Source: JAVBKV01 sp031553885 | GTDB lineage: Bacteria; Bacteroidota; Bacteroidia; Bacteroidales; Azobacteroidaceae | Direction of reading: 5' to 3' | Assembly (NCBI GenBank): GCA_031553885.1 | Contig: JAVBKV010000060.1 | Span: 1-64,000, forward strand | Length of the DNA: 64,000 nt | Shown: one piece after another, positions 37,052-45,474 of the stretch | Layout of the letters: the number at the start of each line of letters is the position of its first letter | Numbering within the stretch: the stretch's first letter is position 1 | The notes under the pieces: generated by a model | What the model was told of the DNA's origin: nothing | Database searches by the model: none | What the model saw: the letters and a program-made list of their open reading frames with translations, nothing else | Translations under genes and position numbers: made by a program

Positions 37052-38932
37052 ATGCATTTATTAAAGTCCAAATTACTTCTTACCTTTTTGTTGGTGTCTT
37101 CGGTATTTTCATTATCAGCCGGTAAATCTGCCGAGCTGTTTGTGGAAACCGAAAACTTCTCCGATAAGGGTGGATGGGTGGTTGATCAACAGTTTGCGGA
37201 TTTGATGGGATCTTCTTACCTGATGGCACACGGCATGGGTCAACCGGTGACCGATGCTTCCACAACAGTGAAGTTTCCCCAAACGGGTACTTACCGGATG
37301 TTTGTCCGTACTTACAACTGGACAGCACCCTGGTATACCGGGAAAGGTCCTGGAAAGTTTGAAGTGACGATCGGTGGAAAAACCGTTCAGAATGTGTTTG
37401 GTGATACTGGTACAACCTGGATGTGGCAGGATGGAGGAACGATTGAAATTAATGAAAAAGAAGTGCAGATCCGTCTGCATGACCTGACTGGTTTTAACGG
37501 TCGTTGTGATGCGTTGTATTTTACGCAGGATAACCAATTTACTCCTCCTTCGGACCCGGATAAGCTGACTGCATTCCGAAATAAGCTGACGGGAATCAAA
37601 GCCAAGAAGGCCGGTAAATATGATCTGGTTGTTGTCGGAGGCGGTGTTGCCGGGATGTGTGCGGCGGTAACCGCAGCTCGCTTAGGCTTGAAAGTAGCTA
37701 TAATTCATGATCGTCCGATCTGGGGAGGAAATAACAGCTCGGAAGTCCGGGTTCACCTGGGAGGCCGTATCGCTTTACAACCGTATCCGGAATTGGGTGG
37801 GGTTGTTAAGGAAATGAGTCCGCTAAAAGGTGGAAATGCTCAGCCTGCCAGTTTTTACGAAGACGGAAAAAAGACAAACCTCATGGATGGAGAACCCAAT
37901 ATTGCCCAATTCATGAACTACAGGGCATTTGCCGTTGATATGAAAGGCAGGGAAATTAAATCCGTAAAGGCTAAACACATTGAAACCGGTAAGGAATTGA
38001 TTTTTACGGCACCTGTATTTGCCGATTGTACCGGAGACGGAACAATTGGCTTTCTGGCCGGAGCGGATTGGGCCATGGGCCGGGAATCCAAAGCAGAGTA
38101 TGGCGAATCAACAGCTCCTGACCAGGCCGATAAAATGACCATGGGTAGTTCGGTACAGTGGTATTCGGAAGATGTAAAAACTCCGGTTGAGTTTCCTGTA
38201 TTCAAATATGGTGTTGATTTTAATGAGACCAATGTTCAGAAAGTAACCATGGGTGAATGGACCTGGGAAACCGGGATGAATTTCAACCAGATCTCTGAGT
38301 TCGAGCGTATCCGTGATTATGGATTGATGGTGGTGTATTCCAATTGGTCATTCCAGAAAAATGGATACAGCGATAAAGCAAAGTATGCCACCCGTAAATT
38401 GGGTTGGGTTGCTTATGTTTCCGGAAAAAGAGAATCCCGTCGCTTGTTAGGTGATTTTGTTCTCAAAGAACAGGATATTACTAATTTTGTGGATTATCCG
38501 GATGCAACGGCTTGTACTTCCTGGAGTATCGACTTGCATTATCCCGATCCGAAGAATACGGAACAATTTCCCGGAAGTGAATTTAAATCGATAGCCAAGC
38601 ATAAAACGGTTTACCCTTACCCCATTCCTTACCGTTGTTTTTATTCCCGCAATGTGGATAATTTATTCATGGCCGGACGTAATATCAGTGTTACTCACGT
38701 AGCACTGGGAACCGTCAGGGTGATGCGTACTACCGGGATGATGGGAGAAGTAGTCGGTATGGCTGCTGCTTTGTGTAAGCAAAATAAAACCAAACCCAGG
38801 GGTGTGTATGAAAAGTACCTGGAAGATCTTAAGATACTGATGAAAAAAGGTATCGGTAAAGACGGTGCTGCCGGTTATCCGGATTATAACCTGGGAGGAA
38901 CGTTGATGAAAGACGGAAAAATAAGACCATAA
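37052..38932 (+). CDS. secreted FAD-dependent oxidoreductase with N-terminal beta domain
   Basis: A 626-residue protein with signal peptide LLLTFLLVSSVFSLSAG. Residues about 28-165 form a beta-sandwich-like domain (ELFVETENFSDKGGWVVDQ; TYRMFVRTYNW), seen in proteins often labelled as xanthan-lyase-like and possibly carbohydrate binding. The FAD domain starts at D191 with VVVGGGVAGMCAA; the GxGxxG glycines are G196, G198 and G201. The motif GGNNSSEVRVHLGG follows, then a C-terminal NLFMAGRNISVTHVALG block typical of the FAD_oxidored (PF12831-like) family. Electron acceptor and substrate are unknown. As the last PUL2 gene it may oxidise a released sugar or a substituent. Confidence 0.85.
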   Translation: MHLLKSKLLLTFLLVSSVFSLSAGKSAELFVETENFSDKGGWVVDQQFADLMGSSYLMAHGMGQPVTDASTTVKFPQTGTYRMFVRTYNWTAPWYTGKGPGKFEVTIGGKTVQNVFGDTGTTWMWQDGGTIEINEKEVQIRLHDLTGFNGRCDALYFTQDNQFTPPSDPDKLTAFRNKLTGIKAKKAGKYDLVVVGGGVAGMCAAVTAARLGLKVAIIHDRPIWGGNNSSEVRVHLGGRIALQPYPELGGVVKEMSPLKGGNAQPASFYEDGKKTNLMDGEPNIAQFMNYRAFAVDMKGREIKSVKAKHIETGKELIFTAPVFADCTGDGTIGFLAGADWAMGRESKAEYGESTAPDQADKMTMGSSVQWYSEDVKTPVEFPVFKYGVDFNETNVQKVTMGEWTWETGMNFNQISEFERIRDYGLMVVYSNWSFQKNGYSDKAKYATRKLGWVAYVSGKRESRRLLGDFVLKEQDITNFVDYPDATACTSWSIDLHYPDPKNTEQFPGSEFKSIAKHKTVYPYPIPYRCFYSRNVDNLFMAGRNISVTHVALGTVRVMRTTGMMGEVVGMAAALCKQNKTKPRGVYEKYLEDLKILMKKGIGKDGAAGYPDYNLGGTLMKDGKIRP

Positions 38933-38957
38933 TAAGGTCTCATTTACTATAATTTGT

Positions 38958-38994
38958 CCGTAAAGCAAGTTTGTTAGTCCAGCTTGTTTTGCGG
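38958..38994 (+). terminator. terminator of PUL2
   Basis: CCGTAAAGCAAG pairs with CTTGTTTTGCGG, with wobble pairs, around a 13-base loop. A second T-rich stretch (CTTGTTTTTAGG) follows about 5 bases later. It lies just after the oxidoreductase stop codon. Confidence 0.6.
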
Positions 38995-39151
38995 GCAACT
39001 TGTTTTTAGGATGCCAATATAAAAAAACGGAATCGATTTTCAATAATTTGCATCGAATCACGTTTAAACAAACAGGTTGCCTTGAAATCAATATTTTATG
39101 GCAGATCAGCTTATAAAAAATGAAATGAATATTGGCTCCGCCGAACGTTGT

Positions 39152-39176
39152 TTCAAATTTAATCCCTTCGGGATAC
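39152..39176. repeat. partial copy of palindromic repeat (UUCG hairpin end)
   Basis: These 25 bases are identical to 41826-41850 at the end of the large element near metK. They include AATCCCTTCGGGAT, a short stem closed by a UUCG tetraloop. The rest of the element is absent here. Confidence 0.75.
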
Positions 39177-39226
39177 AATTAGGATAAACATCCGATAATC
39201 ATTGAATCCAATAAATAATAAGAAAA

Positions 39227-40210
39227 ATGACTCGACAGATAGGTGTTTTATTAATGTTTGCTCTGGTTAGCTTTGCTTGCTCCGGGCGAAAGGCTTATGG
39301 TGAAGAAAATCCGGGAATGAAAATCAACCGGGTCGATCAGGTATTGTATAAGTGCTTGACTCAGAATCTTCCGGATGATTCCTTGCAAAATTTTAAACCT
39401 TTTCTGGATGTATTGGGTAAAGAAATTATATTCATCGGTTCTACGGACTCGATCGGTTATTATGATCGGTTACGGACTTATTTTTCTGATCCGACCCTGA
39501 TGGGGTTGTATCGGGACGAGCAACAGCAATTCTCAGATATTTCGTTAACGGAAAAAGAACTGGATGCCGGTTTTTCCGTTTTACTGGACGCTTTCCCGCA
39601 ATTGAAACGCCCTGAGCTTTATATGCATGTCTCGGGATTGAACCAAAGCGTAATTGTTACGGATGATCTGTTGTCGCTTTCTGCAGATAAATACCTGGGG
39701 AAAGATTATCCGTTGTACCAGGATCATTTTTATGATTATCAGCTCCAGCAGATGACTCCGGATCGGATTGTTCCCGATTATTTACTGGGATTTATGCTGG
39801 CTAATTTTTCTTTCAAAGGAAATGAGGATGTGTTATTGGATAAAATGCTGCACGAAGGAAGGATCCGCTACATTCTATCTCGTTTGATTCCGGAACGGCA
39901 GATCTGGGAATATGTAGGATACACTAAAGACCAATACCTGTGGTGCAGCGATAACCAATCGCGTATCTGGAAATCCATTCTGGAACAACAGCATTTATAT
40001 ACTCCGGATTATTTGATTACGGCTCAATACCTGAAAGATGCACCTTCTACGACCTTTTTGCCAAAGGAATCTCCGGGAAGAGTGGGCGTGTGGTTGGGAT
40101 ATCAGATTATTATTGCTTATATGAAACAACACCCGGATACAAGCCTCTCCGAATTGATGAATTTGACTGACTATCAAGAGATGTTAAAGCAATCGAAATA
40201 TAAACCGTGA
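39227..40210 (+). CDS. gldB: GldB-like lipoprotein
   Basis: A 327-residue lipoprotein (lipobox SFAC, C18). The overall pattern, with an N-terminal IFIGSTDS segment, a central DQYLWCSDNQSRIW and the C-terminal SPGRVGVWLGYQIIIAYMKQH...LSELMNLTDYQEML, fits the GldB family. GldB was named for gliding in flavobacteria, but homologues are widespread in non-gliding Bacteroidota, where their role is unclear; some relatives look like zinc-peptidase derivatives. It is convergent with metK across a repeat-rich hairpin. Confidence 0.75.
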   Translation: MTRQIGVLLMFALVSFACSGRKAYGEENPGMKINRVDQVLYKCLTQNLPDDSLQNFKPFLDVLGKEIIFIGSTDSIGYYDRLRTYFSDPTLMGLYRDEQQQFSDISLTEKELDAGFSVLLDAFPQLKRPELYMHVSGLNQSVIVTDDLLSLSADKYLGKDYPLYQDHFYDYQLQQMTPDRIVPDYLLGFMLANFSFKGNEDVLLDKMLHEGRIRYILSRLIPERQIWEYVGYTKDQYLWCSDNQSRIWKSILEQQHLYTPDYLITAQYLKDAPSTTFLPKESPGRVGVWLGYQIIIAYMKQHPDTSLSELMNLTDYQEMLKQSKYKP

Positions 40211-40216
40211 TGGAGG

Positions 40217-40301
40217 AGTTAAGAATTAAGAGTTAAGAGTTAAGAGTTAAGAATGATTTGAAACTAATATCTTCTTAACTCTTAATTCTTAACTCTTAAT
40301 T
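40217..40301. repeat. heptamer repeats forming a hairpin between gldB and metK
   Basis: A left arm (40217-40253) of tandem 7-mers of the type TTAAGAG/TTAAGAA is followed by an inverted right arm (40272-40301) that reaches the metK stop codon. The two can fold into an AT-rich stem. It lies between convergent genes and probably acts as a two-way terminator. Related repeats occur at 41598-41623 and 46351-46385. Confidence 0.7.
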
Positions 40302-41592
40302 ATAAAAACGCTCTTTTTATAGCGTCCACATAATCCAATTTCTCCCATGTAAAGAGTTCCACTTCCACTTGTAGTGGTTCCGGATTATAACGGGAATTAA
40401 AAGATTTTCTGACCACTTCAGGTGTACGGCCCATGTGTCCGTAAGCTGCTGTTTCGGCATAGATAGGGTTTCTTAGCTTCAACCGGTTTTCGATGGCTTT
40501 CGGGCGCATGTCAAAGATACTTGCAATTTTTTCAGCAATCTGGCTGTCGCTTAACGCTACATTACTTCTACCGTATGTGTTGACAAAAATATTCATGGGT
40601 TCAGCAACACCGATCGCATAGGCAACTTGTACCAATACCTCATCGGCGACACCTGCTGCTACCAAGTTTTTAGCAATATGTCGTGCAGCATAAGCAGCTG
40701 AGCGGTCTACTTTGGAAGGATCTTTTCCGGAGAAAGCGCCTCCTCCGTGAGCTCCTTTTCCACCGTAAGTGTCCACGATGATTTTTCTTCCGGTCAATCC
40801 GGTGTCTCCGTGCGGGCCTCCGATTACAAATTTACCGGTCGGGTTGACATGGTATTTGATATGATCCGTGAATAAGACCTGTACATGAGCCGGATATTGT
40901 GATTTAACTCTTGGAATCAGTATGTTTATAACATCTTCCCTGATTTTAGCCTGCATCGCCAGGTCGGCTGCCAGTTGAGCTTCTTTACTGCTGTTGGCAG
41001 GCTGAATAAATTCGTCATGCTGGGTAGAAATTACAATGGTATCGATCGCTTCCGGAGTCCCGTCTTCGTTGTATTGGATGGTAACCTGCGATTTTGCATC
41101 CGGACGGAGATAAGGCATCCGCTCGATCTCGTTTTTACGGATATTAGCCAGTTCAATCAGCAGACTGTGAGAAAGATCGAGTGCCAACGGCATGTAGTTA
41201 GCTGTTTCATTTGTTGCGTAACCAAACATCATTCCCTGGTCGCCGGCTCCCTGATTCAACGGATCTTCACGTTCCACGCCCCGGTTGATATCTCCGGACT
41301 GTTCATGAATGGCGCTGAAAACCCCGCAGGATTTGGCTTCAAATTGATATTCGCTTTTAGTATAACCGATTTTTTCGATGACTTTGCGGGCCACTTCGGG
41401 AATATCCACATAAGCCTTCGATTTTACTTCTCCTGCCAGTACTACCTGTCCGGTAGTCACCAGCGTTTCGCAAGCTACTTTAGAGTCCGCGTCATACGCC
41501 AGAAACTCGTCAAGCAAAGCATCGGATATCTGATCCGCTACTTTATCGGGGTGTCCTTCCGACACCGATTCGGAGGTGAATAAATAACTCAT
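40300..41592 (-). CDS. metK: S-adenosylmethionine synthetase
   Basis: A 430-residue MetK that makes S-adenosylmethionine from methionine and ATP. The N-terminal SESVSEGHPDKVADQISDA motif, the FGYATNET signature and the glycine-rich GGAFSGKDPSKVDRSAAYAA loop are all intact. Length is normal for Bacteroidota. It stands alone, with no SAM-responsive riboswitch seen in its short upstream region. It is convergent with gldB and separated from the next gene upstream by a structured repeat. Confidence 0.97.
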   Translation of the reverse strand: MSYLFTSESVSEGHPDKVADQISDALLDEFLAYDADSKVACETLVTTGQVVLAGEVKSKAYVDIPEVARKVIEKIGYTKSEYQFEAKSCGVFSAIHEQSGDINRGVEREDPLNQGAGDQGMMFGYATNETANYMPLALDLSHSLLIELANIRKNEIERMPYLRPDAKSQVTIQYNEDGTPEAIDTIVISTQHDEFIQPANSSKEAQLAADLAMQAKIREDVINILIPRVKSQYPAHVQVLFTDHIKYHVNPTGKFVIGGPHGDTGLTGRKIIVDTYGGKGAHGGGAFSGKDPSKVDRSAAYAARHIAKNLVAAGVADEVLVQVAYAIGVAEPMNIFVNTYGRSNVALSDSQIAEKIASIFDMRPKAIENRLKLRNPIYAETAAYGHMGRTPEVVRKSFNSRYNPEPLQVEVELFTWEKLDYVDAIKRAFL

Positions 41593-41597
41593 AGAAA

Positions 41598-41623
41598 AAT
41601 TAAGAATTAAGAATTAAACTTAA
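41598..41623. repeat. heptamer repeat upstream of metK
   Basis: Three TTAAGAA-type units lie immediately before the metK start codon, so they are in its leader. They are the same unit as in the hairpins at 40217-40301 and 46351-46385. Confidence 0.6.
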
Positions 41624-41656
41624 AAATATAAATATCGGATATTGTACCCACAGCAT

Positions 41657-41850
41657 GTCCGCGAAGCGGGCAAATTTGAATAACCGCGGGTGTAACCCGT
41701 GGACAAAGGCTATGTTACACTACTTCCCGTCCCCGATAAGGGGGCGAATAGTTCTTGTATTGTTCGCCCGCTTCGCGGACGGTGTAGTAGAGCGATTGGC
41801 TTTCCACGGGTTACACCCGCGGTTATTCAAATTTAATCCCTTCGGGATAC
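41657..41850. repeat. palindromic element with interleaved inverted arms
   Basis: Two perfect inverted-repeat pairs are present. Arm A (15 bp) is at 41657-41671 and its complement at 41766-41780. Arm B (31 bp) is at 41672-41702 and its complement at 41804-41834. The order is A, B, A', B', so the two stems cross and cannot both form as simple nested hairpins. The right end adds a UUCG-capped hairpin, and the last 25 bases recur at 39152-39176. It is richer in GC than the flanks. It looks like a REP/MITE-type extragenic repeat; a mobilising transposase is not in this window. Confidence 0.8.
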
Positions 41851-42087
41851 TCTTAGTCTAAATATCCGGATCATAAAAAATACATACATCTAAAAAGGAA
41901 CAGGAGGTGTATGGAGTACAGATTACAGAAAAGAGAGAAGCGTTTTTAGCATTTTTTTCTGTGGTTGCAAGCATACAAATCCATCCACTTTTCAAATATG
42001 CTGCAAAGTTATAAATAAATTGTGAATGAGAAGTGAATAAAACGGGAATTTTATTTGTGTTAACATTTAAATATGTAATTTTAATCG

Positions 42088-42095
42088 TAACTTTG
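42088..42095 (+). promoter_or_regulatory. -7 element before the DUF6807 gene
   Basis: TAACTTTG matches TAnnTTTG, 28 bases before the ATG. A TTTG occurs upstream but at 30 bases, too far for the usual -33 spacing. Confidence 0.45.
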
Positions 42096-42123
42096 ACGGA
42101 ATACCGGAAAATTAGTTGTAGAA

Positions 42124-43386
42124 ATGAAAAAAATACTGATTATGAGACCATCTTTTGTTTTACTCTTCCTTTTTTTCAACCTGTGCCTTTTTTCTAAGAC
42201 TTCCGTGAAACTTATTGTTGATAGCGGTGATTTTTTAAGGAAAAATACGTTTGTATGTGTAAATATTGCACATACAAAATTGGACAAAGCAAACAATATT
42301 TGCCTGTATGAGTTGGTAAATGGAAAAAAGATCCCGGTTCCTTGTCAGTCGGAAATTTCTAAAGGTATTAATACAATTTCCTGGATTTTGTCAGGAGTAA
42401 CGCGTCCCCGCGTTCAACGTACGTTTATTGCTGAAGAAGGCCGTGGGCAGGTACCGGATACACCGATGCAATTAACAGATAAAAATGGAGAAATTTGCCT
42501 GCTTTCCGGTGCAACTCCTTTGTTACAATATAATTATAAAACCCTGGATCCTCCAGCGGGTGTTGATACGATTTTCCGAAGGAGCGGGTATATTCATCCG
42601 GTCTGGTCGCCGGCCGGGAATGTATTGACCAACCTTCAGCCTGAGGATCATCATCATCATTATGGAATTTGGAATCCCTGGGCGAATCTGGAATACGAAG
42701 GAGCCAGTTATGATTTATGGAATCTGATAAAAAGGCAGGGAACGGTGAAATTCAAACAAGTACTCGACAAATACCAAGGACCGGTTTTCTCCGGTTTTTC
42801 TGCTCTTCACGGACATGTTATTTTCAGGGATCAGTCTGAGAAGGAAGTAATGGATGAGGTTTGCGAAGTCAAAGCCTGGAAAAATACAGATCCGGCAGAT
42901 TCTTCTTTTTGCTGGGATTTCCGGTCGACCTTGCAACCGGTTACCGCTCTACCGGTTATTTTGAAACTCTATCGTTACGGAGGTCTTACTCTTCGTGGAA
43001 CAGGTGACTGGACGAAGGACAATTGTGTTATCTTTTCTTCGGAAGGCAGGGTACGGTCTGAGATCGATGAAACCCGTGCTCGCTGGATTTATGTCACAGG
43101 CGAATGTCCGAAAGGAAAAGCGGGAATGCTGATGATGACTTCTCCCGGTAATCGTAATTACCCTGAACCGTTGCGCATCTGGGATGAAAAGCAGAATGGC
43201 GGCCGGGGAGATGTGTTTATTAATTTTTCCCCTAATAAAAATATGGAGTGGACTTTAAAGCCCGGGCAGAAATATGAACTGAATTACCGGATAATCGTAT
43301 ATGACGGAGAAATGAATCCCGAAAAGGCTGAACAGTTGTGGCGGGATTTTGCATATCCCGTGGAAGTTGAGATTTTACCGGAATAA
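42124..43386 (+). CDS. DUF6807/PmoA-like secreted protein
   Basis: A 420-residue exported protein with signal sequence around PSFVLLFLFFNLCLFS. The diagnostic block is HPVWSPAGNVLTNLQPEDHHHHYGIWNPWANLEYEG, in parts HPVWSPAG and PEDHHHHYGIW, typical of the PmoA-like/DUF6807 family. The C-terminal part (RIWDEKQNGGRGDVFINFSP; YELNYRIIVYDG) is beta-rich. Relatives are common near sugar-degradation genes in Bacteroidota and Planctomycetota, but no reaction is firmly known to me. It is a single gene here between metK and pstS and may be an orphan PUL-type enzyme or sugar-binding protein. Confidence 0.75.
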   Translation: MKKILIMRPSFVLLFLFFNLCLFSKTSVKLIVDSGDFLRKNTFVCVNIAHTKLDKANNICLYELVNGKKIPVPCQSEISKGINTISWILSGVTRPRVQRTFIAEEGRGQVPDTPMQLTDKNGEICLLSGATPLLQYNYKTLDPPAGVDTIFRRSGYIHPVWSPAGNVLTNLQPEDHHHHYGIWNPWANLEYEGASYDLWNLIKRQGTVKFKQVLDKYQGPVFSGFSALHGHVIFRDQSEKEVMDEVCEVKAWKNTDPADSSFCWDFRSTLQPVTALPVILKLYRYGGLTLRGTGDWTKDNCVIFSSEGRVRSEIDETRARWIYVTGECPKGKAGMLMMTSPGNRNYPEPLRIWDEKQNGGRGDVFINFSPNKNMEWTLKPGQKYELNYRIIVYDGEMNPEKAEQLWRDFAYPVEVEILPE

Positions 43387-43414
43387 TTGAACGAATGATC
43401 AGGAACTTTTTTGT

Positions 43415-43443
43415 CTTAACCAAAACGTAACATTCTCGTAACT
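43415..43443 (+). promoter_or_regulatory. three 11-bp-spaced direct repeats, candidate Pho box
   Basis: CTTAACC, CGTAACA and CGTAACT begin at 43415, 43426 and 43437, exactly 11 bases apart, separated by AAAA and TTCT. PhoB-family regulators bind direct 7-mers with 4-base spacers, and a PhoB-like gene is in this operon. The third unit also resembles a -7 element (TAACTTTA), so promoter and operator may overlap. Confidence 0.55.
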
Positions 43444-43499
43444 TTATCATCTCAATATTGTTCTAATATTGTATCGTCAAATATTAAAATAAAGTTACG
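43437..43499 (+). promoter_or_regulatory. inverted repeat reaching the pstS start codon
   Basis: CGTAACTTTA at 43437-43446 and TAAAGTTACG at 43490-43499 are perfect complements; the second arm ends directly at the pstS ATG. AT-rich sequence with two AATATT blocks lies between. If transcribed, the stem would cover the ribosome-binding region. Confidence 0.4.
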
Positions 43500-44558
43500 A
43501 TGAAAAAATTAACATTAGTATTATTAGTTGTTCTGATTGCCATGGGAGGATGCAAGCAGTCTTCCGGAGATGGTAACAAAGAAACGGTAGACCTTTCCGG
43601 AGCCGGAGCTACCTTCCCGCTTCCTTATTATAATATGATATTTAAAGACTACACCGAAAAAAACGGAAATAAGGTTACATACGGAGGTATCGGTAGTGGT
43701 GGAGGTATTCGCAGTCTGACAGACCAAACGGTCGATTTCGGAGCTTCGGATGCTTTCCTGTCGGAAGACGAGATGAAAGAAATCCCGGCAGAGGTATTGC
43801 ATATTCCTACTTGTATGGGTGCTGTGGTGTTGGCTTATAATCTTCCGGATATAAAAAACCTGAAATTAAACGGAACGCTGGTGGCCGATATTTTTCTGGG
43901 AAAAGTAACTAAATGGAACGATGTCTCGATCAAGGCTCTGAACCCGGATGTGAATTTGCCGGATAAAAATATCACGGCTGTTTATCGTTCGGATGGAAGT
44001 GGTACAACCTATGTTTTCAGTGATTTCCTGACTAAAGTAAGTCCGGAATGGGCAGAAAAAATGGGAACAGGCAAAGCATTGAAATGGCCAGTCGGCATTG
44101 CAGCCAAAGGAAATCCCGGAATTTCCGGTACCATTCAGCAAACAGAAGGGGCCATTGGTTATGTAGGTTCGGAATATTCGTTGTCACTAGGTATTCCTAC
44201 GGCTATGATGCAAAACAGTTCGGGTAATTTCATCGAACCGACTACCGAAACGATTTCAGCCGCAGCTAATGTAGAGCTTCCTGCCGATATGCGAACGATG
44301 GTTACTAATTCTCCGGAAGCAAATGCTTATCCGATTAGTTGTTTTACCTGGATATTGATTTACAAAGAACAGGCGTATGCCAATCGTTCCGAAGCACAGG
44401 CTCAGGCTGTTACCGGATTGTTGGATTATGTGCTGGGAGCTGAAGCACAGTCTGTTGCTTCCAAAGTACATTATTCTCCCCTGCCTGAAGTGGCTTTGAA
44501 AAATGCCCGGACGATTCTGGCATCTGTCACTTATAACGGAAAATCATTGGTACATTGA
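43500..44558 (+). CDS. pstS: phosphate-binding lipoprotein PstS
   Basis: A 352-residue periplasmic phosphate receptor, lipid-anchored (GGC, C18). Phosphate-contact segments are recognisable: GAGATFP near residue 36, GGIGSGGGI near 62, DFGASDAF near 79, and YRSDGSGTTYVFSDF near 163. It feeds phosphate to the PstCAB transporter encoded next. It is the first gene of the operon, with the candidate Pho box upstream, so induction under phosphate starvation is expected. Confidence 0.97.
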   Translation: MKKLTLVLLVVLIAMGGCKQSSGDGNKETVDLSGAGATFPLPYYNMIFKDYTEKNGNKVTYGGIGSGGGIRSLTDQTVDFGASDAFLSEDEMKEIPAEVLHIPTCMGAVVLAYNLPDIKNLKLNGTLVADIFLGKVTKWNDVSIKALNPDVNLPDKNITAVYRSDGSGTTYVFSDFLTKVSPEWAEKMGTGKALKWPVGIAAKGNPGISGTIQQTEGAIGYVGSEYSLSLGIPTAMMQNSSGNFIEPTTETISAAANVELPADMRTMVTNSPEANAYPISCFTWILIYKEQAYANRSEAQAQAVTGLLDYVLGAEAQSVASKVHYSPLPEVALKNARTILASVTYNGKSLVH

Positions 44559-44619
44559 TCGTAGTAATTAATTCGCATGATGTTTCAACTGTTCCTTATT
44601 GATTTTCAATTATAAAAGA

Positions 44620-45474
44620 ATGAAAGATAAAGTTTTTCGCTGGCTTTTGTTTCTGTCTGCCGCATTGATTCTGTTATTGGCCGGAGGGATGGTCTATGCC
44701 CTGGTCAGCCAGTCGTTGGGTGCATTTCAACATTTTGGTATCTTGAAATTTATTTCCACTTCTGAATGGGATCCCAGGGAAGGGCAGGAGCACTACGGAG
44801 CATTATCTTTCATCATGGGAACATTAATTACTTCTGTACTGGCATTGCTTTTCTGTATTCCGTTTTCCTTTCCTGTAGCTTTATTCAACGGGGAATATTT
44901 CAAAGGGAAGAAGATTGCTTCGCTGGTTAGTGCAGTGGTAAATTTATTAGCCGGTATCCCTTCGATCGTTTACGGTTTATGGGGCTTTTATACCCTGCGA
45001 CCGGTGATTGTTTCCCTGGGGTTGAGTGATCAGGGATTCGGGGTACTGACTGCTTCTCTGGTTTTAGCTGTTATGATTATCCCGTATGCTTCTTCCCTGA
45101 GTTCGGAATTTTTCTCCATGGTTCCCAATGACTTAAAAGAAGGAGCATACAGCTTGGGAGCTACCAACCTGGAGGTCATTCGTACGGTGAGTTTTCCTGT
45201 AGCCGGGTCCGGAATCTTAGCTGCCTATATTTTGGCTCTGGGGCGTGCGTTAGGAGAGACGATGGCGGTGACGATGCTGATCGGGAATACGAATAATGTT
45301 CCGAAGTCTCTGGTTGATACGGGAAATACGATGGCCAGTGTGATTGCCAATCAGTTCGGGGAAGCTGGCGGTTTGAAACTTGGCTCATTGATAGCGATTG
45401 GATTGTTATTGTTTCTGATAACGGCTATTATCAACTCGGTGGCTAAATTAATCATGAAAAAAATGCTTGCATAA
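44620..45474 (+). CDS. pstC: phosphate ABC transporter permease PstC
   Basis: The start at 44620 (MKDKVFRWLLFLSAALILLL) gives 284 residues; a longer reading begins at a TTG and is not needed. It has six hydrophobic segments and the permease loop (YSLGATNLEVIRTVSFPVAGSG) that contacts PstB. Its stop codon TAA is followed directly by the pstA ATG. It forms the inner-membrane channel with PstA. Confidence 0.95.
   Translation: MKDKVFRWLLFLSAALILLLAGGMVYALVSQSLGAFQHFGILKFISTSEWDPREGQEHYGALSFIMGTLITSVLALLFCIPFSFPVALFNGEYFKGKKIASLVSAVVNLLAGIPSIVYGLWGFYTLRPVIVSLGLSDQGFGVLTASLVLAVMIIPYASSLSSEFFSMVPNDLKEGAYSLGATNLEVIRTVSFPVAGSGILAAYILALGRALGETMAVTMLIGNTNNVPKSLVDTGNTMASVIANQFGEAGGLKLGSLIAIGLLLFLITAIINSVAKLIMKKMLA

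Larger units (their letters stand above)
38933..39226. other. intergenic region with terminator and a repeat fragment
   Basis: No gene is supported. It contains a terminator at 38958-38994 and a 25-bp fragment of the palindromic element at 39152-39176, described separately. Confidence 0.6.
41593..42123. other. 531-base intergenic region
   Basis: It holds a heptamer repeat, the palindromic element at 41657-41850, and a promoter-like element before the DUF6807 gene. A 68-codon frame across the palindromes is an artefact of the repeat. No RNA gene is recognised. Confidence 0.65.

Noticed and set aside
39227..40210. Evidence for gliding motility or type IX secretion
   Set aside because: A GldB homologue alone is not informative; no other gld/spr genes or T9SS C-terminal sorting domains were seen in the exported enzymes.
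40300..41660. Possible SAM riboswitch before metK
   Set aside because: The region before metK is short and made of heptamer repeats and AT-rich sequence; no riboswitch core motifs were seen.
41655..41861. Open frame of 68 codons across the palindromic element
   Set aside because: It follows the repeat arms rather than any gene-like pattern, has no ribosome-binding context, and is explained by the inverted repeats.
38933..42123. tRNA or small RNA genes in intergenic regions
   Set aside because: No cloverleaf or TTCRANNC-type motif was recognised; the visible structure is explained by terminators and repeats.
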